Shown in pieces: positions 52,441-62,768 of a stretch of 64,000 bases of DNA. The position numbers and the translations under genes were made by a program. Every line of letters begins with the position of its first letter. Position 1 is the stretch's first letter. A model generated the notes under the pieces. The model searched no databases. It was not told where the DNA came from and worked only from the letters and a program-made list of their open reading frames with translations. Origin of the DNA: Trypanosoma brucei gambiense DAL972 (Eukaryota; Euglenozoa; Kinetoplastea; Trypanosomatida; Trypanosomatidae); the NCBI RefSeq assembly GCF_000210295.1, contig NC_026741.1:682001-746000 (forward strand). The letters run 5' to 3'.

Positions 52441-55400
52441 ATGCTGAGAAACTTGCAAGCCCCGCCTGATTTAGAACCCCCAGCACCTCAGCTGCTTGCC
52501 GTGCGGGGTTGCTCGCTCATCACGTCGCGATGGCTCCAGGTGCTTTCGTACATTCTGGCGGAGGTTTGCAGCTCTGCGACACTACTAGATGATTATGTGC
52601 GCGCCACGCTGAATGTGTCGCATCACTTGCTCTCCGCGTGGCACAGCATAGCGGTGGCGGCTCATCGCCCGCGTGAACAACGTACGAGCGGGAGCTCTTC
52701 CGGTTGGCGCTCTGTTTCTAGGGATGGTACCGTACCACAGACGGACCGTGTGCGCTGGGAGAAGGAGGCTACAGCTGCTAGGCATGTCGAGCTAGTTCGT
52801 CACCTGGTTGTCATGGCGCTGCTGCAGCAGTTCTTGTCTGTGCCCGTTTCTGGGAGCTCTGACACTGTGCTGCGTGACTTGCTCTTACGACACCGTCGAT
52901 GGCGTCAGCGGAGGGCTGGTAAGGGCCGATTCACCGAGCTCGGCGACGCGGAGGGTGGTTTGGTAGGGGATGATGATAATAACTGCGATGGCGGGGGCCC
53001 TCGTGCGCCGCGTGGACGGGACCGGGAGGAAAGCAAAAACAATAAGCGGCCACGGCCTCACTCTGTGGATCGCTTTGGGTGTTCTTCATGGTCCACCTTG
53101 CCATCGATGGGCCAGCGACCGGACGATGATTGTTCCATTTGTGACGACGAGCGTTGTGACGACAACACGTGCTCTTCGGTGGACTTGCGGTTGTTTATGC
53201 GTGCGGCTGTCGCCATGAACCCCACCGCCTGTGCCCTGCAGCTCATTTCGCGTTGCGTCGTGTGTATCCAGAGTGATTGGAGTTGTGACTGCAAGGACGG
53301 TGCGCCTCCCACGTCGCCGGTGGGTTTCCGTGGGCCTGATGCTGGGGACGGTGGCGTTGCGGATAACCGCTACTTTGTTTTCGTGGCAAGTCGTGACGTT
53401 GCTGCATGTGAGCACTCAGGACCATGCTTTGGAAACCGCAAGTTTATTTTTGTACATTGCGAGCGGCCTAGCTGTGAGGATGTTGAGCCTTCGCGTTGCT
53501 CTCGTCATTGTCCGGTAGTTATACCACCCCCGGAAACCGCAGCTGGCACCGTGGCTCCTATTGCTCTTGTGGCTTCGCGGAGGGGTGGGGGGCCGTTGCT
53601 TGGAGACGGCGGTGTGTGGGGTCATGTGATGCGGTCGATGAGGCAACTGCGACTTGAGCTGGGTCGAGGCGGCTTGGGCGTCCCCACTCGTAGTGGTGTA
53701 GTGGCTTGCTTGCCCTCTGTTGCTCGCCCCGCTTGCAATGCTCAGGGCAGGCCGTCCTTTTCGAGAGAGGGGGCTGGGAGGTTCTTACTTCCGCCCCTCG
53801 CACCGAACCGTAGGTGCTCCACTGAGCACTGCATGGGATGCGGCCCCCTGCCGACCGATGCGCGCTCCCAGCGGGGGATTGACAGCGGGGAGGATGGCAG
53901 CGTGGGTGAAAGTGACGAGGGACGATCATCGTGGTTCATTATGTATTCTGACCGGTGCAGCGCCACTGGGGCTTTCTTCTCCGGTGCAGTGCCCTCCGTG
54001 GGGCGGCTCATCGCGTTCCCTTCCCCTCTTACAGGCTCATCGAGCGAGCCGGTGCCGGTGGTGCAGCCCACATCCAATTTGGAGAGTGTGGACGTGCCCC
54101 TAGAGCAAGCCATTTTTCTGCCACCTGCTGCTGGACACGAAGTGCGCCATACAGGAAGGCCGTCTACGGAGGTGGACGAGTACAGTAAGTCAGTCATGGC
54201 TGGTCATGTTGCTTTCGCGGAGGAGGTGGCTGCGCGCCTGGAGTTTTGGTGTGCCCGTGGAAGCCCCCGTCGTTGCTACTATGACCCCGTGGTGCTAAAC
54301 TCTGCAGGGGATAATGGTGATGGGGCTTCTGGGGGCACCGATGTTGGTGCGCGTCGTGGCAGCAATGACACGAATGGGTGCGTGTCTGAGGGAGAGAATG
54401 CGGGTGACTGGATGGAGGAAACTATGCCACTGATGTTGCTGTTCACTCAGGTCGGTACGGTCCGTTTCCAGTTGCTAGGAGACACAGTGTATTGCAACCC
54501 GAGGAGCCGGGGACTCCTTATTACCGCGATTAGTGAGGCAACGGAGTTGGTGATTTGTGGGACGCGTGAGAGCCGCGTTCATCGTGGTTGGCACAAGCGC
54601 TGTGACAATGGTCGTAGTGATGGACGCGCTGGTAACGGAGTTGGTCGCCGGAGGACGAGGGGAGAGAGCGTAAGTGGTGTTTGTGGTGCGAGCGACCTGA
54701 CGCTTTCAGCTGGGGTTTCAGGTGGCGCCTCTCTTCATGTGTACTACGACGTCGCAGTGGAGGTGTGCGTATGTTGGGCGCAAGGTGAAGTGCTTGGAGA
54801 TGGCGAGAAAGACTGCCAGACAGCGCTGGAGGGGACGAGCGTGGGGAATGCTAAAGGTTCTCCATATGGCTCACGCTGCGGTCAGCTCCTTTCGAGACGC
54901 GAGCAAAACCAACGGAGGAGTGAACGGCTGAAGACGGAGTTCCGCCTCGCGCATTCTGATCGTTTGGATGCCCTCCTCGTTGACGGTCGAAACGCAAAGC
55001 CCATAGCCTCCGTCACGCTTGTCCCATCGACAGCTCCCGGTTGGCCCACGCAGTCTGCTACTCGGGCCGTGCAGGACACTCGGTTTATCGTTCAGTCTTT
55101 CAGCCACTACGTGGCGCCACTCCTGAATCACCTAAGGGAGGACAAGGTGCTGATGGTTGACATGGATCGCACGTTGGTGGACAACGCCATCATTTCAAGA
55201 AACCAGCTTGCCCATGGCTTCCTTGACAACCCGCTGTGGAGGGCGCAGTTTCATATGGGGTCTTCCCAAGAGGAGGGGCAGGCCGATGAGCGGGAGGCTC
55301 TGGAGAGGCATTGCGAGGCGTCGGGCATGGTAAGTTACTTTGTATCTGAGGATCCACGCTGCGGGATGCGGACGGAGACTGTTTACGTTCGACGTGGCGT

Positions 55401-56352
55401 GAGGAACCTGCTACGGCGGTTCGCTGTGGAGTGGGGCATTCCGCTGTTGCTGGTAACCAAATCGTCGCGCAGCCGCGCTGAGGCCATACTGCGGCAGCTG
55501 CTCGACCCCGAGGGGGAGCTTTTCCCGATTGATCGCGGACGTGTTTACACAGCGGAGTTCCTAGTGAACTCAGTGCCCCACTCCGGCTTTTCCTCGCAAA
55601 GTATGGGTTCCTGCCCCACCAGTATTGATGGCGTGACAGATGTTGGTGCCATGGACGCAGAAAGTTGGCGTGAATACCGGCGGCGTTTGTGTGACTCACG
55701 GAAGTCCACTACTGATGTACTGCGGGTGTGGGACCAGCTGTTTTCCTCCACTGAGGGAGTAGCACCGGTGCATCGCGCACGAAGTGTTGCCGTGCTGGAT
55801 GACATGCCTCAACTGTGGAGCGAGTCAGACTGGCCACGCACCGTAGCTGTTGCTCCGTACACGCTGGACCGTGTGGATCCAGATGAGTACTTTTCAGCCG
55901 GAGGCCTCATCGCGTCTCTGCTACTTTCAGTGCTCTATAGCAAGAATTCTGTGGTGTGCCCGTTACGTATGCGTCGCTTCGTTGCCGGGGGAAGTGGTTC
56001 CTATGGGTGCGGGACGGTGTATGGTGAGGAGGCCACGTGCGATTTCCGTGGCGGTGTTCAAGGGTATGGCCCTGGTGGAGAGCGCGACACCGTTTATGGC
56101 GAGGTGGAAATACAACATGAGGACAGCACCTGTCATACGTGCATGTCGGATGACACCGATTCCTTGGATTACTGTGGAAGGTCGTCCCCCCCACCGACTC
56201 CCTGTTTCGTTACCCTGGAGGGTGGTGGGGGTGTTTCTGTAGCTGGAGAGGAAGGGGTGGGCGATATAGTGGTTGTTGAGGAGGGAGGTTTAGATCTCCC
56301 GGAGGTGAGTGTATGGAACACTGCGGACGTGGAGGATGTAGCGCCTCTATGA
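52441..56352 (+). CDS. very large protein with C-terminal FCP1-like (NIF/HAD) phosphatase domain
   Basis: A 1,303-residue protein from the first ATG at 52441. The phosphatase domain spans about 890-1160. The aspartate signature is MVDMDRTLVDN with D907 and D909 (D-x-D-x-T). YVRRGVRNLLRRF follows, where FCP1 has RPG-x-x-x-FL. T1006 in VTKSS precedes a helix and LLDPEGELF, then VAVLDDMPQLW with D1120 and D1121, and finally VAPYTLDR. This order matches FCP1/SCP-type phosphatases, which in other eukaryotes dephosphorylate the RNA polymerase II tail. Trypanosome polymerase II lacks the heptad-repeat tail, so the substrate is open. No BRCT domain was recognised. The roughly 900-residue N-terminal part is Gly/Asp/Arg-rich with a Cys-rich patch near 235-290 (DDDCSICDDERCDDNTCS). 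GC content is higher than in neighbouring genes. Confidence 0.8.
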   Translation: MLRNLQAPPDLEPPAPQLLAVRGCSLITSRWLQVLSYILAEVCSSATLLDDYVRATLNVSHHLLSAWHSIAVAAHRPREQRTSGSSSGWRSVSRDGTVPQTDRVRWEKEATAARHVELVRHLVVMALLQQFLSVPVSGSSDTVLRDLLLRHRRWRQRRAGKGRFTELGDAEGGLVGDDDNNCDGGGPRAPRGRDREESKNNKRPRPHSVDRFGCSSWSTLPSMGQRPDDDCSICDDERCDDNTCSSVDLRLFMRAAVAMNPTACALQLISRCVVCIQSDWSCDCKDGAPPTSPVGFRGPDAGDGGVADNRYFVFVASRDVAACEHSGPCFGNRKFIFVHCERPSCEDVEPSRCSRHCPVVIPPPETAAGTVAPIALVASRRGGGPLLGDGGVWGHVMRSMRQLRLELGRGGLGVPTRSGVVACLPSVARPACNAQGRPSFSREGAGRFLLPPLAPNRRCSTEHCMGCGPLPTDARSQRGIDSGEDGSVGESDEGRSSWFIMYSDRCSATGAFFSGAVPSVGRLIAFPSPLTGSSSEPVPVVQPTSNLESVDVPLEQAIFLPPAAGHEVRHTGRPSTEVDEYSKSVMAGHVAFAEEVAARLEFWCARGSPRRCYYDPVVLNSAGDNGDGASGGTDVGARRGSNDTNGCVSEGENAGDWMEETMPLMLLFTQVGTVRFQLLGDTVYCNPRSRGLLITAISEATELVICGTRESRVHRGWHKRCDNGRSDGRAGNGVGRRRTRGESVSGVCGASDLTLSAGVSGGASLHVYYDVAVEVCVCWAQGEVLGDGEKDCQTALEGTSVGNAKGSPYGSRCGQLLSRREQNQRRSERLKTEFRLAHSDRLDALLVDGRNAKPIASVTLVPSTAPGWPTQSATRAVQDTRFIVQSFSHYVAPLLNHLREDKVLMVDMDRTLVDNAIISRNQLAHGFLDNPLWRAQFHMGSSQEEGQADEREALERHCEASGMVSYFVSEDPRCGMRTETVYVRRGVRNLLRRFAVEWGIPLLLVTKSSRSRAEAILRQLLDPEGELFPIDRGRVYTAEFLVNSVPHSGFSSQSMGSCPTSIDGVTDVGAMDAESWREYRRRLCDSRKSTTDVLRVWDQLFSSTEGVAPVHRARSVAVLDDMPQLWSESDWPRTVAVAPYTLDRVDPDEYFSAGGLIASLLLSVLYSKNSVVCPLRMRRFVAGGSGSYGCGTVYGEEATCDFRGGVQGYGPGGERDTVYGEVEIQHEDSTCHTCMSDDTDSLDYCGRSSPPPTPCFVTLEGGGGVSVAGEEGVGDIVVVEEGGLDLPEVSVWNTADVEDVAPL

Positions 56353-56741
56353 GGGGTGACGTGCCTGCTGCGTATCCTTGGCTGCGGTCACTTGCATGTC
56401 TTAGAGGTTGTCGTGCATATGCGCTGCCCCGTCACGATCTTGTTATATTATTATTGTGTTATATTGCTACGAAGTCGATGTGAACGCTATGGGTCTTCCA
56501 ATGTAGCGGTATCTGTGGTCAATTGCTTTACTATGCAGCTGTCTTGTTGTGGAGGAGATGCCAGTTCGGGTGCTATGGCTGACCTTGCATCGCGCATCTC
56601 ATAAATATCTTCCCCTATTTACTCTTTGTTAACACTGTCTCTTTTTTGGGGGGTTCAGCTTTGCGGGCTTTTACTCCCCGACCAAGCTGGTTGGTAGTGG
56701 GAGAAACCACTAGGCACTGTACGGAGACGCCGCCGTGAGTC
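56353..56741. other. short intergenic region, no gene seen
   Basis: Spacer with a pyrimidine tract at about 56,604-56,648 (TCTTCCCCTATTTACTCTTTG and on), suitable for splicing of the next small gene. Confidence 0.45.
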
Positions 56742-57149
56742 ATGCAAGTCTCTCCACGTGTGCCAAAAGTGAAGGCGAAAACCCCATACGACCTTCCAGA
56801 AAGGGTGCGGTGGTACCACATATTGTGGGAAATGCGCAAGGGCGAGTTTCGTCGTTCTTATATTTCCATGCAGCGCCGCCACTGGCGCATTTTTTTGAAG
56901 TACGAGAGTCACTTGATCTACGAACGCGCGGTGATGGGCCTCTTGGTAGCAACGGTGATATTTGCCCTCTCTAATCTAAATATCGTGAAGGCGGTTGTAC
57001 GCCTGCCGACCGAGGATATTAATGAGCTGCTCAAAGAGGATGTGTGGCAGGGTTATCGGAACGAAGTGAATCAAAGGAAGGAGCACGCGAATAAAATGCT
57101 CGAGGAGTCGGCGTTCATAAGGGATAAAAACAAGCCGTTTTCAAGTTAG
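56742..57149 (+). CDS. small single-pass membrane protein, probably mitochondrial
   Basis: A 135-residue protein. A basic N-terminal region (PERVRWYHILWEMRKGEFRR, then MQRRHWRIFLKYES) precedes one transmembrane helix at about 65-84 (VMGLLVATVIFALSNLNI), followed by a charged helical tail with NEVNQRKEHANKMLEE. The layout mirrors the small protein at 51556-51993: both begin with P-x-RV-x-W, continue with an aromatic basic segment and have a single helix at a similar place. An accessory subunit of an inner-membrane complex is plausible; no specific complex can be assigned. Confidence 0.7.
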   Translation: MQVSPRVPKVKAKTPYDLPERVRWYHILWEMRKGEFRRSYISMQRRHWRIFLKYESHLIYERAVMGLLVATVIFALSNLNIVKAVVRLPTEDINELLKEDVWQGYRNEVNQRKEHANKMLEESAFIRDKNKPFSS

Positions 57150-57429
57150 GTGTAGTGTAGCACATGCTTTGAATTGACGCGAGCGGACTTTGATACGTTT
57201 GTTTGGTGGGCTTCATCTGTGCTCTGGATGGGCGTGTAGGATGTTGAATCGCGCTTGCTTTTACCTTCCACTTTGTGTGCATGCAGTTGGTGTGCCCCAT
57301 GCAATTTAGTTTTCCATCTAATTCTCTCTTGTCAACGTTCGTTTCTTTTTCTTGTTCATGGTGAGGATCAAGTCACGCGCACACGTAAGTAATTCTACAC
57401 AAGCATCTTCCCCACTGAGGAGCACCCCA

Positions 57430-58929
57430 ATGGACGTATCGCGGTTTCGACACACACAGGCTGTACCGGCACGGCAGGACCAACAGTTCCTAAACCTGAC
57501 TCCTTCTGCAGCGCGGTGGGAGTGCAGCAACCTTATCGCCTGTAACGACCGCTTCATTGCGATACCGTGGTTGCAACTTGGTAGCACGGCTGTTCTGCGC
57601 CACACTGATTGCGGGAAGTTGGCCTCGAACCCGCCCATACTTTTGGGCCAGGAGGGGGACATCATTGATGTCACCTTCAATCCATTTGACTCGTCGAAGC
57701 TATTCACAGCGAGCGAGGACGGGACCATTATGGGGTGGAACATCCCCGAAGAGGGTCTGACGCAGAACTGCTCTGACAACATTGTTCACCTGCAAGGCCA
57801 CACCAAGAAGGTGGGCCTACTGAGCTTCCACCCCAGCGCCGCCAACGTGCTGGCTTCCGCGGGTGCTGATATGGTAGTAAACGTGTGGGATGTCCAGAAA
57901 GGTGTCGCAAAAGAAGTGGTGAAGTGCCACGCGGAGCAGATCAGCTCGCTGGATTGGAATCTTGATGGTTCGCTTCTTTGCACCACATCTAAGGATAAAA
58001 AACTAAACATTGTGGATCCGAGAAGCCAAAAAATTGTCTGCTCCAGCGGCGCTAGTGAGAGCACCAAAACTCAGCGTGCTCTTTGGGCACGACGTGCCGA
58101 CCTTGTCATTACAATTGGAGTAAATACAATGCAAATGCGTCAGGCAATGGTATGGGACATCCGCAAGTTGGCGGCACCAGCGAGTACCGTGGATGTTGAC
58201 CAGTCATGTGCTGTTTCTATGCCCTTTTTTGACGAAGACACAAGCCTATTTTATATTGGAAGCCGCGGTGAGGGCGGCATTCGCTCTTTCGAATTGAGAA
58301 ACAGTCGGCTCATTAACTGTTCTTCGTACTCCTCATCGGAGATTCATCGGGGGCTTTGCATGGTTCCCAAGTGGATGTTGGACACACACAAATGCGAGAT
58401 CGCCCGCTTTTATGCCCTTACACAGAAGTCAATGTACAACGTTCAGATGGTGTTACCACGCAAAACTGCAGATGAGGAGCTTCAAACTGACGTGTATCCT
58501 CCCACCTTTGCAAATGAACCCGCTATTACCGCTGATGAGTACTTTAGTGGTGTGAACAAGGAACCTCTTGTCATGAGCATGCAGGCTGTTTTTGATGGTA
58601 AAAGTCTTGAGGCGACAAAAGCTGCTGAGACTAAGCGCCGGGGAGTACCTCGCCCTTCAGAGGTGGAGTCGGATGATGACGACTCCTCCGCAGACGAGGC
58701 GGTGACATCATCCCGGCAGAAACACGCGGACCCCAACGCCGTGCGGGGTCCCGCCCATTCCGAAGGTATCAGCAGCCAGACATCATCGCAGTTGTTAGCT
58801 CTTGCCTCGCTATTGGGGCAGCAACAGGCGGAGGTGCAGCGTTGTCGTGAGGACCTTCAGAAGAAGGAGAGCCTTGTCGTGGAGACAATCGCAAAGATAA
58901 AGGCCCTTGCCTCTGGTAGTCAAGCGTAA
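57430..58929 (+). CDS. coronin
   Basis: A 499-residue protein that binds F-actin and regulates actin filament turnover. The first residues MDVSRFRHTQA match the conserved coronin start (S-R-F-x-R-x-S-K-F/H). A seven-bladed WD40 propeller follows, with clear blades at LFTASEDGTIMGWNIP, VLASAGADMVVNVWDVQ and LLCTTSKDKKLNIVDPRS, and the coronin-specific extension around YFSGVNKEPLVMS. The C-terminus (about 450-496) is a short coiled coil (QQAEVQRCREDLQKKESLVV) that would oligomerise the protein. An ATG at 57358 would add 24 residues, but the likely spliced-leader AG at 57364-57365, after the pyrimidine tract at 57,323-57,357, lies downstream of it, so 57430 is preferred. Confidence 0.92.
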   Translation: MDVSRFRHTQAVPARQDQQFLNLTPSAARWECSNLIACNDRFIAIPWLQLGSTAVLRHTDCGKLASNPPILLGQEGDIIDVTFNPFDSSKLFTASEDGTIMGWNIPEEGLTQNCSDNIVHLQGHTKKVGLLSFHPSAANVLASAGADMVVNVWDVQKGVAKEVVKCHAEQISSLDWNLDGSLLCTTSKDKKLNIVDPRSQKIVCSSGASESTKTQRALWARRADLVITIGVNTMQMRQAMVWDIRKLAAPASTVDVDQSCAVSMPFFDEDTSLFYIGSRGEGGIRSFELRNSRLINCSSYSSSEIHRGLCMVPKWMLDTHKCEIARFYALTQKSMYNVQMVLPRKTADEELQTDVYPPTFANEPAITADEYFSGVNKEPLVMSMQAVFDGKSLEATKAAETKRRGVPRPSEVESDDDDSSADEAVTSSRQKHADPNAVRGPAHSEGISSQTSSQLLALASLLGQQQAEVQRCREDLQKKESLVVETIAKIKALASGSQA

Positions 58930-60422
58930 TGCTGTCTTCTTCCAGCTATTGTTGCTTTCACATGCTTAAATTGCGTGTGCCTTTTTTTCTCATTCTAGTG
59001 ATGGTTGGCTCAGTCGTGGAAAGTCGTTTGACGATAAATAGGAAAGTGAAGGAGCAGCCCGGAGAGGGGTCGCCGGGTGGGAAGAGTGGTGGGATATACG
59101 TTATCCAGACTGGTGCGTGTTTGTCATTTCTTCCCTAATTTTCGTATCCTTTCTTGGCCAGCATAATTTACTTACATCATAGCTGTTTACCGGCACCACA
59201 ACTACTCATCGTTCCGTTCCATTTACTAGTGCGTGTGCGTACTTGTGTGGGCTGCTTTCGCTGCGGCGTGTCTATCTTGTTTTGTTATTTTGCTTCCCAT
59301 TACTGCATTTTTTCCCACATGTTTTTTCCCTTCGTTCTGGTTGCGCATCTTTATTTATTCGCTCGTTTGCAGGTACATTGGAGAGAGAGGGGGAGGAGGT
59401 AGCGGAGTGGCTGATTTTTGGAGCACCTTTTTTTTCGTAAAAAAAAACCTTTTGTGAGAAAGGAACACATAAACACCCGAGAGGTGTAACCGTATCCGCC
59501 AGAGAGCGTATTACTGACCTCAGCGCCACAATTAAGTTGGACATGTGAGGAAAGTAAGCAGAACAAACGGGAAAAAATGAGAAGGAGGAATGTTGGCGGA
59601 GAGGTTTCTGGAGGAACGGAATGGGGAACCAAACATGACTGATAAAGAGGGTTTTGCATATATATATATATACATCATTATGTTAAATGCCCGTTTGGAA
59701 GCTGTGTGGATACAGTTATGTTTCCCAGGTGTGCTAGAAGGAAATGGGAAGTTGAAAATAAATAAATAAATAGAAGTGAACAAGCAGACATGAAAAGAAT
59801 AAAAGGTATGAAACAACTGGTGGGGGAAAGGGTACATAAGGGGGATAAAACACAATGAGAGGGAGATTGTATTTTGATGCAAATAACAATAGCGTCAACC
59901 GCGGTAGCGACACCATGAAAGAGAATGGAGTAATATCGATGTGGAAGAAGGGAGAGAAGGAATCAGTGCCTTTGGTTGATACGTTAGGAAATAGAAGGGA
60001 AAAGAACGGAGATAAAAGAGATTGAGGTATAGCGGGAGGAGTAAGTAAGGAGGGAATGATGTTGTGGGGTACAGAGTTCATAAGAAAAGAGCCTTGTTGG
60101 GTGCTGTACTGACTAGACGGTGCCTATTTGAAAATATTCAAACACTATTTTGCTATCCAGGTGCCGTCCGCTCCCTTCCTCCCTCTTCCACTTTTGGTCC
60201 CTACAATTTATCCGATCCACTTCTTTTCTTTTCCACTTTTTTTTTCCGATTTGTCATTCTTTTAAGGGCGTTTTCCCTACTCCTTACGCTGGACGGTTGC
60301 TCACATGCGTTGTACCAGTTTTTCTTGGATTGCCTGTTTGCTTTACTAACCCGCTTCCTACTAACCTCGTCCTTTACTATCATCTTTAACTTTTTTCTTT
60401 CTTTAACGATAAGAGTTATCTC
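58930..60422. other. 1.5 kb intergenic region, no convincing gene
   Basis: A T/C-rich left half and an A/G-rich block at about 59,550-60,050, with a TA repeat at 59,657-59,672. A pyrimidine tract at 60,391-60,404 followed by AG at about 60,412 is the likely acceptor for the ribosomal protein gene. The frames reading through the purine-rich block on the minus strand look like low-complexity artefacts. Confidence 0.5.
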
Positions 60423-61754
60423 ATGCAGAAGCTCTTATCACCAAGAACAGCGCGCCACGCCCGTCTCTTCCGACTCGCTGGCAAGTTGGCTGACTCGGGT
60501 AGTCCCGGTGTTCCTAAGAGTGACGGCGAGCGCCTCGTGTGGGTTAACTCACACGTGCGGCGTGATAAGGATATTTCCCTATCCCAAGAGGAGGAGAGGA
60601 TTCGGGAGCTAATGATGCCGCTGGAGGTCGGAGAGAATTCCTTCGCGGCTAACGGGCAGGCAACACATGGTAACTTGTTTTATTTCCGCGAGTACCCAAT
60701 GTACCCCGGAGAGTACGTACCGGCGGAGCATAACACTCTTTCGTCGTTGCGCGACGAGCTGCGACTTGATCTAACTGCACAGTCGTTGAAAGAGGCCTGG
60801 ATGCGGGTGAGTGGTGGGGTGTATTTTCAATCTGTGGATGAATACTACGCTTCTGTTGATGGTCTCGATGCGGAACAGATCGGCGAGGTATTGGCGGCCC
60901 TTTTTCCAGAGCTAAACTGTTACGAAGCTCAGGCACTTGTGCAGCGGACATTAGAGTGCATTAGTAGGCCAGTCAGCGCCGCTTCACGGCAGCTTAGTCG
61001 CACCATCACGGCCGAAGCGGTGGGACTTGACAACGCACCGGGTCACTACACGAATTTCTTGGAGTGGATGGGTCGGTTAACGGAGACACGAGCGTTTAAA
61101 ACAGAACATGCACTGTTTGAGTTTAGTCGTCGGAAGTTCAACAGAGATGATGTGCGTGTTATGTTTGAGAACTACCGACTGATGAGCAAAGCCACTCTCC
61201 TTGCTGATAGCGCGGATAGCTACAGCCACTTCTACACGGTCCTTAAAGACTTTGCCCGTAAGGTAGCAGGTGAGGATTCCCGACACCAGATAGGCGTACG
61301 TATTGATGAAGCGGAGGTGGATCCGGAAACTGGAATTGCTGTTGGTCGTGGCTGTGCGGATGGTGAGAAATACCACTTCACCGCCCTCCTTCGTGAGAAC
61401 AGAGACCACAACGGCATCATCACTGTGATGGGCAAACCACTTTCACTGGTTCTTGACAATAAAGCGTGGTTAATGGAGATGGTTTTGATGCCGTTTGATG
61501 AGGCAAATCTGGATTACAGGGATTTCGATGTGCATATCGTTTCCGAAGGGCATGCAATGCCCTCCATCGCCAACGAAATTGCTGCCTTCGCCTTACGCAT
61601 GGCGGTTGCGAACGCTCTCGTGAAGTTGATTCCACTGACGCGTATTCCACTGAAGAAGTCGGGACTGCTGTCAGTGGACCGCCGGCGCGAAAGGGGACAG
61701 TTCCCGGGATATCTTGATGGAAAGAAGGTGAAGCGTCGCTTTGCCAAGCGATAG
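60423..61754 (+). CDS. mitochondrial small-subunit ribosomal protein uS9m
   Basis: A 443-residue protein. The last 130 residues carry the uS9 fold: DFDVHIVSEGHAMPSIANEI, followed by the helix AAFALRMAVANALVKL and the C-terminal pattern LKKSGLLSVDRRRERGQFPG with the basic tail KKVKRRFAKR, whose final arginine in bacteria reaches the P-site tRNA. The roughly 300 N-terminal residues are a mitochondrial extension with a basic start (MQKLLSPRTARHARLFRLAG) consistent with import, and helices similar to those in other mitochondrial S9 proteins. Bacterial S9 is about 130 residues. The start is supported by an acceptor-like AG about 10 bases upstream. Confidence 0.88.
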   Translation: MQKLLSPRTARHARLFRLAGKLADSGSPGVPKSDGERLVWVNSHVRRDKDISLSQEEERIRELMMPLEVGENSFAANGQATHGNLFYFREYPMYPGEYVPAEHNTLSSLRDELRLDLTAQSLKEAWMRVSGGVYFQSVDEYYASVDGLDAEQIGEVLAALFPELNCYEAQALVQRTLECISRPVSAASRQLSRTITAEAVGLDNAPGHYTNFLEWMGRLTETRAFKTEHALFEFSRRKFNRDDVRVMFENYRLMSKATLLADSADSYSHFYTVLKDFARKVAGEDSRHQIGVRIDEAEVDPETGIAVGRGCADGEKYHFTALLRENRDHNGIITVMGKPLSLVLDNKAWLMEMVLMPFDEANLDYRDFDVHIVSEGHAMPSIANEIAAFALRMAVANALVKLIPLTRIPLKKSGLLSVDRRRERGQFPGYLDGKKVKRRFAKR

Positions 61755-62015
61755 CGGCGTGCTTTATTGTAAGGCAATTTCGTATTGTTGTGGATGCAAT
61801 GGTGCATCGGTTTGTCATCTTATTGCCGCTGTCACCGCCGGTTTATCCTTCCCCGCAAGAGAGCGATGCAGAAACACCGCTTTCGCCGTAGTATATTCGA
61901 TCACTTTGACTATTTCTTCACCAAACTTCGTCCCCCGATGCTTGCTTCGAGATATTACTGTCAATTGCTTGCTGTTTTTTTCTTTTACTGTTTATCATCT
62001 AGAAGATAGTGTGGG

Positions 62016-62378
62016 ATGTACTTCCTTTTGCTAGCTGGGATCATTTGGGGAATCACAAATCCACTTCTGAAACGGTATAGCGGTGGAATGTCGGTGGACT
62101 CCTCCTCGTTTCTGGAGGATCTTCGCTTCCTTGCTTCACGACCAAAGTACCTAGCCGCACAATTAGCGAATCTCAGCGGTTCCGTTTTTTTCTTTGCGGG
62201 GCTTCCCAGTGCTGATGTGGCGGTGGGCAGTATTGTGGCCAACTCCCTCGCCTTTGTCATCACAGTGTTAGTAAGCGTTCTCGTGCTACGAGAGGGTACG
62301 CTGAAGCCGCGGACTCTTGTGGGGTGCTCACTGGTAGTAGTAGGAACATCGTTGTGTGGGATCGCATCATCATCATGA
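62016..62378 (+). CDS. TMEM234-like membrane protein
   Basis: A 120-residue protein with four predicted transmembrane helices. It begins LLLAGIIWGITNPLLKRYSG, which fits the TMEM234 family signature (W-G-x-T-N-P-x-L-K-R/K). The remaining helices (AAQLANLSGSVFFFAGLPSA, VANSLAFVITVLVSVLVLRE, TLVGCSLVVVGTSLCGIASS) match half of an EamA/DMT-type transporter. TMEM234 proteins are small, widespread eukaryotic membrane proteins of unclear biochemical function. The ATG at 62016 leaves almost no residues before helix 1, as usual. It ends with SSS, with no retrieval signal. Confidence 0.82.
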   Translation: MYFLLLAGIIWGITNPLLKRYSGGMSVDSSSFLEDLRFLASRPKYLAAQLANLSGSVFFFAGLPSADVAVGSIVANSLAFVITVLVSVLVLREGTLKPRTLVGCSLVVVGTSLCGIASSS

Positions 62379-62768
62379 TAATCGACATAGTTTTTGTGGC
62401 GGCTGCAATGCGATGGTGACCGCACTTCTCATTGTCGGCAACATCGCAAAACGGAACGATTTAGCGAAGAGTGCTTTGACCGCGGCTTCACCTGGGATAA
62501 GGACCCCCAATAATTTAAAGAATTTGGAACAGGGACATCGGAGTTCACTCGGTGTCCTGCATTTGTATCTGTTTTCACTGGAAGTCGCCTTTAACATTTG
62601 TGGGAGGTTGATGCAGGTTGGCTCACGGTTCGTTGCCAATGCCGCGTATAAGCATGCACAACTGTGATGATTATAATGTGGGTTGCTTGACTTTGCCCCC
62701 GTTTACATACCAATGATCCACACTAAGACTTCTGTATGCTCACATAGTCCAAGGTTTTGTTTAAAAAC
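62379..62768. other. short intergenic region, no convincing gene
   Basis: Contains a frame of about 100 codons overlapping the end of the TMEM234-like gene, but it has no good start and no recognisable features. It is probably 3' UTR. Confidence 0.4.

Noticed and set aside
59734..60081. Minus-strand open frame in the purine-rich block before uS9m
   Set aside because: Pro/Phe/Ser-rich complement of A/G-rich UTR sequence, against the direction of the unit.
62412..62667. Possible second small membrane protein after the TMEM234-like gene
   Set aside because: No good start context, weak hydrophobic segment, no family resemblance.
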